Shown here piece after piece: positions 1 to 8,740 of a stretch of 64,000 bases of DNA. This stretch comes from Fodinibius halophilus (GTDB lineage: Bacteria > Bacteroidota > Rhodothermia > Balneolales > Balneolaceae), in NCBI RefSeq assembly GCF_011059105.1, contig NZ_JAALLS010000003.1:164649-228648 (forward strand), in the 5' to 3' direction. Numbering within the stretch: the first letter of the stretch is position 1; every line of letters starts with the position of its first letter. A model generated the notes under the pieces. It was not told the DNA's origin. It did no database searches and worked only from the letters and a program-made list of their open reading frames with translations. The translations under genes were made by a program, and so were the position numbers.

Positions 1-540
1 CAGTACGATTGTGTGATGGATCGTCTCATCAGCCGCAAAAGAGAGAAACTCCTCCAGTGGCACTTTATGTACCTTTATTCGCTCGTGGATATCTCCCTCC
101 GGTTCCTGAAGGCCTTCAAATGTACAATTCTCAGCTAAAAACAAATGGGTAAAGTTCGTCATTATCGCGGGGTTGGCACTTACTTTACCCAAGCTCTGCC
201 AATGCTCAGACTGATAACCCGTCTCTTCCACCAGCTCTCGCTGTATCGCTTCCAGTGGTTGCTCTCCCGGATCCACCATCCCACCTGGCACTTCCAGGGT
301 CGGCTCCTCAATACCGTATCGATACTGCTCTACCAGCACCACTTCATCATCCGAAGTAATAGGAAGTACATTTACCCACTCCGGTGCTTTTAATACGTAA
401 AAATCACCTTCGTTCTCCTCTTCTTCCGACTCCAATTTCATTTTTCGGTGTAAAAGATTGAAAATTGGTGTCTGATATTCCTTATTTTGGTGGGTAACCG
501 ACCACGGTTCTATTGAGAAACGAAAAGATTTTTCACTCAT
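1..540 (-). CDS. NUDIX hydrolase, ADP-ribose pyrophosphatase-like (C-terminus cut by window edge)
   Basis: Reading leftwards from an ATG at 538-540, an open frame of 180 codons runs off base 1. A complete Nudix box (G-x5-E-x7-RELVEE-x-GY) lies at residues 87-109, with the metal-binding glutamates in RELVEE. The preceding segment (VVLVEQYRYG) and the length fit ADP-sugar diphosphatases, which hydrolyse ADP-ribose-type substrates to AMP and sugar phosphate; the exact substrate cannot be read from sequence. Members of this family are about 180-200 residues, so only a short C-terminal tail is missing. The gene is divergent from the AMP nucleosidase gene with only 17 bases between start codons, so the two promoters must overlap each other's coding sequence. 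Both enzymes would act on AMP-related nucleotides, which hints at shared physiology. Confidence 0.9.
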   Translation of the reverse strand, partial: MSEKSFRFSIEPWSVTHQNKEYQTPIFNLLHRKMKLESEEEENEGDFYVLKAPEWVNVLPITSDDEVVLVEQYRYGIEEPTLEVPGGMVDPGEQPLEAIQRELVEETGYQSEHWQSLGKVSANPAIMTNFTHLFLAENCTFEGLQEPEGDIHERIKVHKVPLEEFLSFAADETIHHTIVL

Positions 541-557
541 AAGACTACACGCTATTT

Positions 558-1745
558 ATGACAGAACGATTTGAATTTAATACCGACGAAGTAAGCTCAC
601 AAAAAGAACTCCATGAACGCATGGAAGAAGCCTGTGATTCAATGGAAGCCATTTATGAAAATGGAGAATACCCAAAATTACTGGTCAAACGATCGTGGTC
701 CAAACATAATCCCATTATTACGGGAGAGATGGCAAAACCCAAATCGTATCGCTGGTACCTACTGCGGGAACTTAAGAAACTCGGCGAAAAGGGGGCTGTC
801 ATAAAAATCCTCCCTTCTCGAGAGCGGCTGGCACTTAACGATCCCGACCTACTAGATAATACCGACGAAGATGACTGGGACATCACCCAGAAAAAGCTGT
901 TCCTGTTTAGTCCCGAGCGAATAGAGATCTCACTCAATCGCCTGGAGCATTACACCGGTACTCAACCCGAAGATTTCCAACGTTATATCCTGTTTACCAA
1001 CTACGATATGCACGTGGAAGTCTTCAAAGAGAAGTTTCCCGACTGTGTTGGCCCGGCTCGCGAAGGAGTACAGATGCCGGCGTACCACCATAAGCTGGAT
1101 GACCATAAAGGCGTAACCCTTATTAATATTGGGGTAGGTCCATCGAATGCCAAAACCATTACCGATCATGTTGCCGTGCTTCGTCCCGATGCTATGATTA
1201 TGGTAGGTCATTGCGGAGGCCTGCGTAACCACCAGGAAATCGGTGATTTTGTACTGGCCACCGGCTTTATGCGTGATGATGGGGTACTGGATAATATTTT
1301 ACCGCTCAATATTCCTATTACGCCCAACTATTTGCTAAATGTATATCTTAAAGAAGTGCTCGACAGTTATAATCGCAATCACCGTTTGGGTACCATCTTC
1401 ACCACGGCCAATCGGAACTGGGAGTTTATTAAAGGACGAACGGTAGAGCAGATTCACATGAGCCGCAGTATTGCCGTAGATATGGAATCGGCCACCGTTG
1501 CTACCAACGGCTATCGATACCGTATTCCCAATGCCACTATGCTTTGTGTTAGTGACAAACCCCTACATGGAAAACCCAAGCTCAGTGACGATGCCCAGGA
1601 ATTCTATCAAGATTCCAAACAGATGCATATTGAGATGGCTATTGACGTGCTTAATATGTGCAAACAAAACTATCCCGAAGGCTTACCCAACGCCAGTATC
1701 CGCGCCATGAACGAACCATTGATGGGCGGACCCGACGAAGACTAA
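558..1745 (+). CDS. amn: AMP nucleosidase
   Basis: A 395-residue protein with an N-terminal Amn-specific domain (about residues 1-130) and a C-terminal PNP/UDP phosphorylase-type domain (about 145-370). Visible phosphorylase-fold hallmarks are GVGPSNA, the MVGHCGGL stretch, and AVDMESATVA, the last carrying the ribose-contacting Met-Glu pair. AMP nucleosidase cleaves AMP to adenine and ribose 5-phosphate and helps set adenylate pools. It is somewhat shorter than the Escherichia coli enzyme. No clear ribosome binding site precedes the ATG; an alternative start at Met22 would widen the very short divergent spacer to the NUDIX gene. A strong intrinsic terminator follows 27 bases after the stop, so this is probably a monocistronic unit. 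Confidence 0.92.
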   Translation: MTERFEFNTDEVSSQKELHERMEEACDSMEAIYENGEYPKLLVKRSWSKHNPIITGEMAKPKSYRWYLLRELKKLGEKGAVIKILPSRERLALNDPDLLDNTDEDDWDITQKKLFLFSPERIEISLNRLEHYTGTQPEDFQRYILFTNYDMHVEVFKEKFPDCVGPAREGVQMPAYHHKLDDHKGVTLINIGVGPSNAKTITDHVAVLRPDAMIMVGHCGGLRNHQEIGDFVLATGFMRDDGVLDNILPLNIPITPNYLLNVYLKEVLDSYNRNHRLGTIFTTANRNWEFIKGRTVEQIHMSRSIAVDMESATVATNGYRYRIPNATMLCVSDKPLHGKPKLSDDAQEFYQDSKQMHIEMAIDVLNMCKQNYPEGLPNASIRAMNEPLMGGPDED

Positions 1746-1772
1746 GTTCAACAAATTATTACCGCTTCTTCA

Positions 1773-1810
1773 AGCCTGTCAGAGATCCACAACTCTGACA
1801 GGCTTTTTTA
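1773..1810 (+). terminator. Rho-independent terminator of amn
   Basis: A perfect 12-bp stem (1773-1784 with 1793-1804) closes an 8-base loop and is followed by a run of Ts to 1809. It sits 27 bases past the amn stop and separates that gene from the DUF2975 cluster. Confidence 0.9.
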
Positions 1811-1834
1811 TTAGTTCCATTTACCATAAAACAA

Positions 1835-1865
1835 CAATCATTTATTGTTTATCAATAAAAAATTG
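1835..1865. promoter_or_regulatory. AT-rich dyad upstream of the DUF2975 cluster; possible operator
   Basis: TTTATTG (1841-1847) and CAATAAA (1853-1859) are exact inverted repeats around a 5-base spacer. An outer CAAT/ATTG pair at 1835-1838 and 1862-1865 extends the dyad imperfectly. It lies about 60-90 bases upstream of the first DUF2975 gene. Its position suits an operator for the HTH protein encoded at the end of the same cluster, but it could also be a weak secondary hairpin of the amn terminator region. Confidence 0.3.
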
Positions 1866-1926
1866 TTACTATTCAGTAAATTTTATTTTTACTTGAGATT
1901 GAACATCAATAAAGCGATTTGTATTC

Positions 1927-2559
1927 ATGACTTTTAACAAAGATTGGACCCTCGCTCACTTCCTATATTATATCTCACAAATTGGTTATGTGCTAATTGG
2001 CGGACTTATCCTAATACAGACCTTTACGTTTTTCATGCAAAGCCAGAACAATCATTTAAGTACCGATCTAATTCCTGTGCAATTAGAAGTCCAGGAATTT
2101 AAGGAAGCAAGTGATATCAAAGCAGGAGAGGTTACCTTGCATATAAATGAAGAGATGAATGGAAGAGTTAGGCTTTCAACCTCAGACAAATCTTCTCAAT
2201 GGCCTATTATTGGTTTTTTCTTGGTCGGCTTGTTGAAGTACGTCATTTTAGCCATCGTTTTATTCCTGTTCAGCAAACTTTTCAAGACGATTATTGACAA
2301 GGAACCCTTTAGCGAGAAAAATCCAACGTACTTATTTACTATTGGCTGGATTTTATTCTTAGCCCCATTTACTATTCCTGCCCTTAATTTTTTCGTCCAT
2401 CCCTATTTCGCCAGTCTAGACCTCCCAGAAAACTTATCAATTGCCGGGCTAACATATATGGGGGATGGATATGCCTATGCAGGCATTTTTATACTTGTAT
2501 TGGGCTATGTATTCAAAGAAGGAAACAGGCTCTACAAAGAACAACAACTCACGATATAA
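1927..2559 (+). CDS. DUF2975-family membrane protein, paralogue 1
   Basis: A 210-residue integral membrane protein with about four hydrophobic segments (near residues 12-35, 90-118, 138-160 and 180-200) and an extracytoplasmic loop after the first. The C-terminus matches the DUF2975 ending, with a charged KEGNRLYKEQQ stretch followed by LTI. Members of this family are commonly encoded beside a tiny YozG-like HTH protein (the Bacillus subtilis yoaS/yozG arrangement), as here. Their molecular role is not established; a membrane-side partner of the HTH regulator is a reasonable inference. It is the first of three tandem paralogues (ending 2559, 3217 and 3961), all upstream of the HTH gene at 3968. 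Confidence 0.75.
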   Translation: MTFNKDWTLAHFLYYISQIGYVLIGGLILIQTFTFFMQSQNNHLSTDLIPVQLEVQEFKEASDIKAGEVTLHINEEMNGRVRLSTSDKSSQWPIIGFFLVGLLKYVILAIVLFLFSKLFKTIIDKEPFSEKNPTYLFTIGWILFLAPFTIPALNFFVHPYFASLDLPENLSIAGLTYMGDGYAYAGIFILVLGYVFKEGNRLYKEQQLTI

Positions 2560-2569
2560 TTATCACACT

Positions 2570-3217
2570 ATGAAAGGACTTGGAGAAAAATCAACGGCCT
2601 ACTTCTGCTATCTCATTGTTAATGTTTGGTGGTACCTCTCTTGCCTAATGGGAATTCTGTTTGCCGGGCTTTTGAGCTATGAATTCTTTGGGAGTAGTCA
2701 TCCCAACTCCATTTTTGGATTAACACTCCCCATAAAGTCTGACCTTATCACTCTTAAAAACCCGGAGCAATATGAATATCTCTCCACCGGTCCGGCAAAG
2801 GGGATGATCGATTTTGACTACATCCTGCAACACACTCCTTACGCATATATTACCTGGGCGATCTTTATTGCTATCGCCATTGCTCTTTTTCTATTGGGAT
2901 TATACCAGCTGCGCAACCTGTTAAAATCTGCCACTAACAACACCATCTTCACCGGAGAAAACGTCCGCCGCCTTAAAATAATCGCCCTTTTGGTGTTCTT
3001 GGTAGAACCGCTGGAGTGGCTGGCCTATTATCTCACCATACACTTTCTGGGACCTGCCTCAGAGATTATAGCCCATGGCATTGGTGAGTTTAAATTAGAA
3101 ATGCCACTTATTGGCTCGGACTGGACATTTCTAATCGGCGGCTTATTGCTCTATACGCTTGCCGCTGTTTTCGAGAAAGGCAACGAGATGTACCAAGAAC
3201 TCAAATTGACGGTATAA
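2570..3217 (+). CDS. DUF2975-family membrane protein, paralogue 2
   Basis: A 215-residue membrane protein that starts 10 bases after the previous stop. The open frame extends further upstream into paralogue 1, but the ATG at 2570 (MKGLGEKS) avoids a 95-base overlap and matches the N-terminal layout of the family. It has about four membrane segments with a loop between the first and second, and ends with KGNEMYQELKLTV, the same C-terminal signature as its neighbours. The short spacing implies co-transcription with paralogues 1 and 3. Sequence similarity among the three is low apart from topology and the C-terminal signature, suggesting old duplication rather than recent copying. Function is unknown. 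Confidence 0.72.
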   Translation: MKGLGEKSTAYFCYLIVNVWWYLSCLMGILFAGLLSYEFFGSSHPNSIFGLTLPIKSDLITLKNPEQYEYLSTGPAKGMIDFDYILQHTPYAYITWAIFIAIAIALFLLGLYQLRNLLKSATNNTIFTGENVRRLKIIALLVFLVEPLEWLAYYLTIHFLGPASEIIAHGIGEFKLEMPLIGSDWTFLIGGLLLYTLAAVFEKGNEMYQELKLTV

Positions 3218-3235
3218 CTAATACCTAAATCATCT

Positions 3236-3961
3236 ATGGACCTGCAATCAAACATCATAAAAGAAAGCAATTTTAGGTGGCTTGTACTCTCAATACTAGC
3301 TTTGATGGTTCTATTTTATATCTATCTGGGTATCAACAGTATTCAAACATTCCACCGAGTATATGACAATAGCCCACCCTCTGCACAAACAGCGACCTAT
3401 GAAATAGGTGATTTAACTCTCTCCAAAACGACCGTTGTTCAACAAGACACTAAACGCACGGTTCGCTATATCACGACCGATGATTTATCATACACTCCAT
3501 CCCAAAAGAAGACAGCTAATATTTTACAGGCACAAACAGGCTTAACAAAAATTATGGGGCTGAGTGGCAATCCTTCATTCCTGGTTACCGAAGAACATGA
3601 ATCATTCTGGAAATCTCAATTTTATTACCAGATCGCATTTTATTTTGGTGGATTTCTAATTTTTGCGCTCTTTCTGATAGGTGTTACCGAAATCAATTTT
3701 CGACAAGAAAAAAAGTTATTTACAAAAGAAATTAAGCGTTTCTTTGGCGGTATCTATGCATTATTCATTACTGCATTCTTTATAAAAGCTGTTCTTTATG
3801 GACGAATGGTTCACTTTCTAAACAATGAATATTACCTGGGCGAATCACTTACCGGCGGAGTATCCAGCTCGTTGTTAAGCATTGCAGTAGCTTTACTATT
3901 CATTTTTCTCTTCTTGGAACGCGCAATTAAACTTCAGAAAGAACAGGATTTAACTATTTAG
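3236..3961 (+). CDS. DUF2975-family membrane protein, paralogue 3
   Basis: A 241-residue membrane protein, the longest of the three, with a first membrane segment near residues 15-35, an extended hydrophilic extracytoplasmic region to about residue 130, then three more hydrophobic segments. It ends with LQKEQDLTI, the most canonical DUF2975 C-terminus of the three. Only 6 bases separate its stop from the HTH regulator start, the strongest coupling in the cluster, so this paralogue is the most likely direct partner of that regulator. No function is known for the family; a sensing or anti-regulator role is inference from the conserved pairing. Confidence 0.75.
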   Translation: MDLQSNIIKESNFRWLVLSILALMVLFYIYLGINSIQTFHRVYDNSPPSAQTATYEIGDLTLSKTTVVQQDTKRTVRYITTDDLSYTPSQKKTANILQAQTGLTKIMGLSGNPSFLVTEEHESFWKSQFYYQIAFYFGGFLIFALFLIGVTEINFRQEKKLFTKEIKRFFGGIYALFITAFFIKAVLYGRMVHFLNNEYYLGESLTGGVSSSLLSIAVALLFIFLFLERAIKLQKEQDLTI

Positions 3962-3967
3962 GTTATT

Positions 3968-4183
3968 ATGGCCATTAAAGTAAACTTAGATTTAATGCTG
4001 GTAAAGCGCGATATGTCCCTGACCGAACTCTCAGAGAAGGTGGGAGTGACGATCTCAAACCTGTCGATCCTGAAAACCGGCAAAGCCAAGGCCGTACGTT
4101 TCTCTACGCTTAACGCCATCTGTGAGGCCCTGGATTGCCAACCGGGCGATATTTTAGAGTATGAAATAACCGGAGAAGAGTAA
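3968..4183 (+). CDS. YozG-like small HTH (Cro/CI-type) transcriptional regulator
   Basis: A 71-residue protein that is almost entirely one Cro/CI-type helix-turn-helix domain: MAIKVNLDLMLVKRDMS leads into LTELSEKVGVTISNLSILK (the two HTH helices), then CEALDCQPGDILEYE. This short form is the type found paired with DUF2975 proteins. With no ligand-binding domain, regulation probably comes through a partner. It is co-directional with three DUF2975 genes upstream and an ABC exporter 72 bases downstream, both plausible targets. The dyad at 1835-1865 is a candidate operator. Confidence 0.88.
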   Translation: MAIKVNLDLMLVKRDMSLTELSEKVGVTISNLSILKTGKAKAVRFSTLNAICEALDCQPGDILEYEITGEE

Positions 4184-4255
4184 CACTATTTACTTTTACT
4201 CAATAAAAGCATAGCATAACAACCGGAAACAACCAATCGCAAGAGAATACCAATT

Positions 4256-4990
4256 ATGATTCTAAAAGCAGAAAACATCACAAAAGCATATAAATCAAGC
4301 GCAGATGCTTTTCGGCTGAAGATCGATGACTTTGTTATTGAAGAGGGCAGTTTTACCGCCATCCTGGGACCCAATGGGTCAGGAAAGTCAACCTTTTTGA
4401 AAGTCATTCTCGACCTTCTTTTTGCCGATACCGGGCATATCACCCTGATGGGAAAATCACACAAGAATAAAGAATCACGGGTTAAACTCAGTTATCTGCC
4501 GGAAAATTTCTCACTCCCCAAGAATTTTACCGTCAGAGAGGTATTGCAATCCTTTGCCGGGCTCAAAAAGTCACCCCCTGAGAACCTGGACCTACGCATT
4601 GAAGAACTGGCCGATGCCTTTGATGTCAACTACCTGGACAAAAAAGTGAAAGGCCTCTCCAAAGGGATGACACAGATTACAGCCCTGATGAATACCTTTT
4701 TGTCTGATGATCAATTTTATATTCTGGACGAACCGTTCAACGGACTCGATGCGGTAAAGAAAAAGGGTATCATGGATTATATATTTCACCTGCAAGATAA
4801 ACGAAATATCTCGATCCTGATAACGACCCATATTCTTTCTGATATTGATAAAACCTGCGACCATCTTCACCTTATAAAGGATGGGCAAATTATCGAAGAA
4901 GCTTCGAAATCAGAATTACAAGACCAGTTTGATACCGTCGAATCGTTCTACCTGCATCATTTTGAAAACAAAGAACCTATTACATCATGA
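4256..4990 (+). CDS. ABC transporter ATP-binding protein
   Basis: A 244-residue ABC ATPase. Walker A is GPNGSGKST at residues 38-46, the signature is LSKGM near residue 140, and Walker B with the catalytic Glu is ILDEPFNGLD near residue 160, followed by an H-loop in TTHILSD. It is the DrrA/CcmA-like type that partners ABC-2 exporters. Its last codons overlap the permease start (ATGA at 4987-4990), so the two are translationally coupled. The 72-base gap after the HTH gene could hold its own promoter, but the arrangement suggests the exporter is controlled with the DUF2975/HTH cluster. The substrate is unknown. Confidence 0.9.
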   Translation: MILKAENITKAYKSSADAFRLKIDDFVIEEGSFTAILGPNGSGKSTFLKVILDLLFADTGHITLMGKSHKNKESRVKLSYLPENFSLPKNFTVREVLQSFAGLKKSPPENLDLRIEELADAFDVNYLDKKVKGLSKGMTQITALMNTFLSDDQFYILDEPFNGLDAVKKKGIMDYIFHLQDKRNISILITTHILSDIDKTCDHLHLIKDGQIIEEASKSELQDQFDTVESFYLHHFENKEPITS

Positions 4991-5772
4991 TACGTTTTAT
5001 TACACGCACCATTTTTAAAAATAAAGCATTATGGAGCTGGCCTGCAATTGTTCTCCTATTTGTATTAGCCATTATGTACTGGGGAGATATAGCAGCTGCT
5101 CAAAACAGTTACTCATTTTCAGTTCAGGTGGGTGACCTTAACCTTTCTGCAGCTATGGTTATGTCGCAGATTATAGGCTTAATTACCTTAGTCTGTATCA
5201 TTGGCTTTCCAAACCACTTTTCTCAAAATTTAAAGTCGGAACGCAGTTCATTGATTCTATCAAAACCTATTTCTCGCTCCGATTTTTTCTTTTCTGATCT
5301 TGCGGCCGTCTCTATTGTAGCAGTAGCCTACACCCTTATTACCCTTTTACTTCTGGCAATAATGCTGGCTATTAAAGCCGCTATATTTCCATTTCAGTTC
5401 TTTCTCGGCATACTGCTGTTTCTGCCACTGCTAATATTAACCTATTATATAACAATTGTTTTATTTCTCACTATTACCAACTCTTATCTGGCAGGTGCCA
5501 TTTTAGGCTGGTTTATAACAAGCCTGTCCGCCGGCCTGCTAAAGATTGAAAAATTAATAGATCTGTTTGGCATTGAGTCAGAGTTATTTCGCTACTTTAT
5601 GGTAGCGCTCAGCTATATTATCCCCAGTGCGGGCGGGGTAGAAGAGCTGCTTAAGCAGATATACAGCGGTGGCTTTTCAGCACTTGACGGCGGGTTACTG
5701 GCTTTTATATTGGTTAGCTGCCTGCCTTTGGGCCTGCTCAGCTTATATATATTCCGGAAAAAAGAGTTTTAA
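4987..5772 (+). CDS. ABC-2 type transporter permease
   Basis: A 261-residue membrane protein with about six hydrophobic segments. Segment 1 (about residues 18-33) is followed by an extracytoplasmic loop, and the protein ends in a basic FRKKEF tail. The motif LSKPISRSDFF after the second segment is the cytoplasmic coupling region typical of ABC-2 permeases (compare the same feature in the permease at 13228). It overlaps the ATPase gene by 4 bases. Together they would form a two-plus-two exporter; the substrate cannot be inferred. Confidence 0.85.
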   Translation: MIRFITRTIFKNKALWSWPAIVLLFVLAIMYWGDIAAAQNSYSFSVQVGDLNLSAAMVMSQIIGLITLVCIIGFPNHFSQNLKSERSSLILSKPISRSDFFFSDLAAVSIVAVAYTLITLLLLAIMLAIKAAIFPFQFFLGILLFLPLLILTYYITIVLFLTITNSYLAGAILGWFITSLSAGLLKIEKLIDLFGIESELFRYFMVALSYIIPSAGGVEELLKQIYSGGFSALDGGLLAFILVSCLPLGLLSLYIFRKKEF

Positions 5773-5830
5773 ATTTGATATCAAAACTTCTTCTATAACT
5801 ACCAATGGAGTCTTTTCCCGACTTTAGAAA

Positions 5831-7207
5831 TCAAAAAGTGCCATTGGTAGTTGTAGTTCCATTCATATCAACTTTTTGATTGATGCTTTCAATCGCATTT
5901 GTCAACACGTGGGTTTGACTCTGTAACTCTTCGGCTGTCGAAGCGTTCTTCTCCGCCATATCTGCTGTGTTATCTGTGGTATCAGATATTCTGGCAATAC
6001 TGCTTTTAATCTCTTTTAGCTGAGCAATCTGCTCATCCCCCACCGTATTTACCTGTTCAATCCAGGCCTGTAGTTCATCAATCTGTGATGAAATTTGCTT
6101 TGAAATAGAAACCCCGGCTTCTGCCTTCTCCACATTGGTTTCAATCATCTTACTAATATCAGCTGCTGCCCGAGCCGTCTTTTGGGCTAACACTCGAATT
6201 TCGTCAGTTACAACGGCAAAACCAGCTCCGGCATCTCCTGCACGCGCAGCCTCAACGGCAGCATTCAGTGCCAATATATTTGTCTGCGAAGCAATACTGT
6301 CGATGGTTTCAGTAATGGTAGATATATTACTGCTAGACTCTTTTAAATTATTCATAGAGTCATTCATCTGATCCGTATCACTGGCAATCGACTTCACCTT
6401 CTGAGTGGCAGAACTCGTTTTATCGTTAAGCTCCAATATTTTTTCGTTCATGCTGTCGATCGATTCATTGGACTCTGCTACTGCCTGGGCATTATCAGAA
6501 GCATTGGCAGCCAAATCTTGCCCGGAATCAGAAATAAATTCTGTCACCTCTCCAACTTGATGAGCCGAAGCGCTCAGCTCATCCATAATATTAAACACCT
6601 TCGAGTTGTTCAGGTACTCTTGTGTAAGATTTAATACAATGTTGCTTATTACCACTGCTTCAACAATCACAAAAATTGCATGCAAAGCCACCAGATCCCA
6701 ACCACATCCATAATCAAACACTTTAATAGGAGTCCCGGCAACAGCCATTTCATAGGTTTGTGCAACATTAAAAAGGGCGTGGTGTATCGCTGTTGTTGCT
6801 GCAGCAGCCAATACCGGTGCTATATCTTTGTACCGTATCAGTACGGCGATAGCGATAAAAATATGGAAGTGCATTTCTATCCTACCCATATGCTGCTGGA
6901 TAAAAATCATAGAAAAGGCCATAAATGATGCCCCAAAGGTAATTCTGCTTAATAGAGTGCCCGGGTTCATATTATAAACCGCATAGGCAATGCCCGTTAT
7001 CACGGCCCCACCTACAAATCCCAACAAATAGGTACTGTATGTAAATGCTGTTAGTGTGGAGGCACCAATCCAGTGCACAACAACAAGTCTGAACATAAAA
7101 GCATCAGCTTTCTCAAAAGTTTTTTTAACATTCTGCTTTACCCCCGCCGATAATCCCTCATTATAAATCGGAAAGAATGTATCTTTGAAACTAGCTTGAT
7201 TGGTCAT
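5831..7207 (-). CDS. Methyl-accepting chemotaxis protein with polytopic membrane sensor
   Basis: A 458-residue transducer. Residues about 40-205 form five or six membrane segments rich in conserved histidines ([16 protein letters not shown], then AIHHALFN) rather than the usual periplasmic ligand domain, and no clear HAMP is seen. Residues about 215-445 are the cytoplasmic signalling domain, with the conserved hairpin-tip region [17 protein letters not shown] followed by [15 protein letters not shown]. No C-terminal NWETF-type CheR/CheB tether is present. The His-rich integral sensor also occurs in some other bacterial signal proteins and may bind metal, haem or a membrane ligand (inference). 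No che genes lie nearby, so it is an orphan receptor. Confidence 0.88.
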   Translation of the reverse strand: MTNQASFKDTFFPIYNEGLSAGVKQNVKKTFEKADAFMFRLVVVHWIGASTLTAFTYSTYLLGFVGGAVITGIAYAVYNMNPGTLLSRITFGASFMAFSMIFIQQHMGRIEMHFHIFIAIAVLIRYKDIAPVLAAAATTAIHHALFNVAQTYEMAVAGTPIKVFDYGCGWDLVALHAIFVIVEAVVISNIVLNLTQEYLNNSKVFNIMDELSASAHQVGEVTEFISDSGQDLAANASDNAQAVAESNESIDSMNEKILELNDKTSSATQKVKSIASDTDQMNDSMNNLKESSSNISTITETIDSIASQTNILALNAAVEAARAGDAGAGFAVVTDEIRVLAQKTARAAADISKMIETNVEKAEAGVSISKQISSQIDELQAWIEQVNTVGDEQIAQLKEIKSSIARISDTTDNTADMAEKNASTAEELQSQTHVLTNAIESINQKVDMNGTTTTNGTF

Positions 7208-7254
7208 TGTCCAATTTCTTTTATCCCCTCCCGAGGATTTTTAACATTGTTCTA

Positions 7255-7836
7255 TTATTGTATTGCTTGTTCTAACACAAGCTGTATTGCTTCCTTCTCA
7301 ATATTATTTGATAATACCCGCCTCACTTTCCACTCATTCTGCTTCTGCTGTAAAACAAAAAAGTGATCCGTATGAAAAATTGTTGGCTTATCTGCATTCG
7401 GCTTGTTTAAGCGCACATTAAAATCACGGAGAACTTGTTTCATATCATCTTTTGCCAAGGTAACACCTCGTATATCTTCCGAAAACTGACGGCTATACCT
7501 ATTCGATAAGTCTGCCGAAACCTGCTCTCCAATATCTACGAATACTGCCCCTGTCTTACTGTCAGGGTATTTTTGATCTATTTCCTTAAAAACCTTAGCC
7601 AGTTTTATTAACGAAGTAGGACATATCGACTCGCAACCAACATATCCGAAAAATAGTACCTCTATTGAATTTGATGACTGGGAAAGAAACGGTGGTTCAG
7701 CTACTGTTTTATTTTCCAGGGGATGCGCATTACCTAAATACGAAAAACCTATTACTAAAGTAGCAGGCAATAATAATAAGCTTGCCAGCAAAAACAGTGA
7801 TATAACTTTTCCCATTTTTTTTGTCCCCTTGCCCAC
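7255..7836 (-). CDS. SCO1/SenC-family thioredoxin-fold protein
   Basis: A 193-residue protein with an N-terminal signal/anchor segment (residues 10-32) and a thioredoxin-like domain. The copper/thiol motif C-x3-C is at Cys68 and Cys72 (GCESICPTSL) and the distal histidines at 155/158 (FHTDHFF), matching the Sco pattern CxxxC plus His. Sco proteins deliver copper to, or reduce thiols of, cytochrome oxidase CuA sites at the outer face of the inner membrane. No oxidase genes are nearby, so the client is unknown. An alternative start is Met8. It lies 47 bases upstream of the chemotaxis receptor gene on the same strand, so the two may be co-transcribed. Confidence 0.85.
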   Translation of the reverse strand: MGKGTKKMGKVISLFLLASLLLLPATLVIGFSYLGNAHPLENKTVAEPPFLSQSSNSIEVLFFGYVGCESICPTSLIKLAKVFKEIDQKYPDSKTGAVFVDIGEQVSADLSNRYSRQFSEDIRGVTLAKDDMKQVLRDFNVRLNKPNADKPTIFHTDHFFVLQQKQNEWKVRRVLSNNIEKEAIQLVLEQAIQ

Positions 7837-7928
7837 GATTAAGATTTAATTATCGGTGTATATGCTTATAACTTAAGTTATGCGTTGTATTTGGGGTTGG
7901 GGGTAAAGACAAAAGAGGTTGGCCTCCC

Positions 7929-7961
7929 TTTTGTAAGGATTATACGTTCAGATAGTCTTAC
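7929..7961 (+). promoter_or_regulatory. 33-bp conserved-ends element upstream of radC (copy 1)
   Basis: The segment begins TTTTGTAAGGATTATAC and ends TAGTCTTAC. A second copy of identical length lies at 58619-58651 upstream of an unrelated small gene, with 24 of 33 bases identical and nearly all differences in the centre. GTAAG and CTTAC at the ends can pair. It ends 31 bases before the radC start, so it could be a promoter, a regulator site or a leader hairpin. Confidence 0.45.
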
Positions 7962-7992
7962 TTATAAAACCAACATCAAAAGAGAGGTTCCC

Positions 7993-8712
7993 ATGTCTGA
8001 CCAAGAACAATTCGAAGCCGGCACTTTTTTAAACAGAACCGTCAAAGAGATGAGCCCAGACGAACAACCGCGCGAGAAGCTAATGAATTACGGAAGTGAA
8101 AGTCTTTCGGATGCTGAACTCCTGGCTATTTTACTTCGCACGGGCAGCCGAAAAATGAACGTGATACAGATGGCCCAAGCGCTACTCGATCATTTCGATG
8201 GCCTACGCTACCTGGCACGTAAAGATTGGCAAGATCTTAAAGTGATACCGGGGATGGGGAAGGTAAAGTCATTAACCCTGGAGGCGGTGTTTGAGCTTTC
8301 CAAACGTATACAAGTAGCCAGTTTGGGCGAACAGGTGCAGGTTACATCACCCGAGGATGCGGTGGCCTATTTTGGACCAAAGCTGCGAGACCTCACTAAA
8401 GAGGTATTCATGGTGGCCTTTCTCAATAATGCCAAAATCGTAATGGGATATAAAAAAGTAAGCTCCGGCGGTTCAACAGCTACTATTGTAGATCCAGCCG
8501 AGGTAATGCGGCAGGCGGTAATGAATGAGGCCAACAGCATACTACTATTACACAACCATCCCAGTGGCAATAACAAAGCTTCAAAAGCCGATATCCAACT
8601 GACCGAACGTATTTCAAAATCCGGCAAACTGCTGGGCATTCCCGTTGATGACCATATCATCATCGCCGGCGACGGCTACACCAGCTTCCGCGCTCAAGGG
8701 ATTATTAATTAA
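7993..8712 (+). CDS. radC: RadC family JAMM-domain protein
   Basis: A 239-residue protein with an N-terminal UPF0758 helix-hairpin region (residues about 20-110, PREKLMNYG and LKVIPGMGKVK) and a C-terminal JAB1/MPN/Mov34-type metalloprotease-like domain. The metal motif HNHPSG followed by SKAD gives the H-x-H-x(n)-D triad near residue 188. The frame is open upstream, but the ATG at 7993 follows a GAGAGG ribosome binding site and matches usual RadC length. RadC was historically linked to DNA repair, but its biochemical role remains unsettled. It stands immediately before a four-helix-bundle gene whose flanking repeat begins at the radC stop codon. Confidence 0.92.
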   Translation: MSDQEQFEAGTFLNRTVKEMSPDEQPREKLMNYGSESLSDAELLAILLRTGSRKMNVIQMAQALLDHFDGLRYLARKDWQDLKVIPGMGKVKSLTLEAVFELSKRIQVASLGEQVQVTSPEDAVAYFGPKLRDLTKEVFMVAFLNNAKIVMGYKKVSSGGSTATIVDPAEVMRQAVMNEANSILLLHNHPSGNNKASKADIQLTERISKSGKLLGIPVDDHIIIAGDGYTSFRAQGIIN

Positions 8713-8740
8713 GAATTGGAAATTAGGAATTAAGAGTTAA

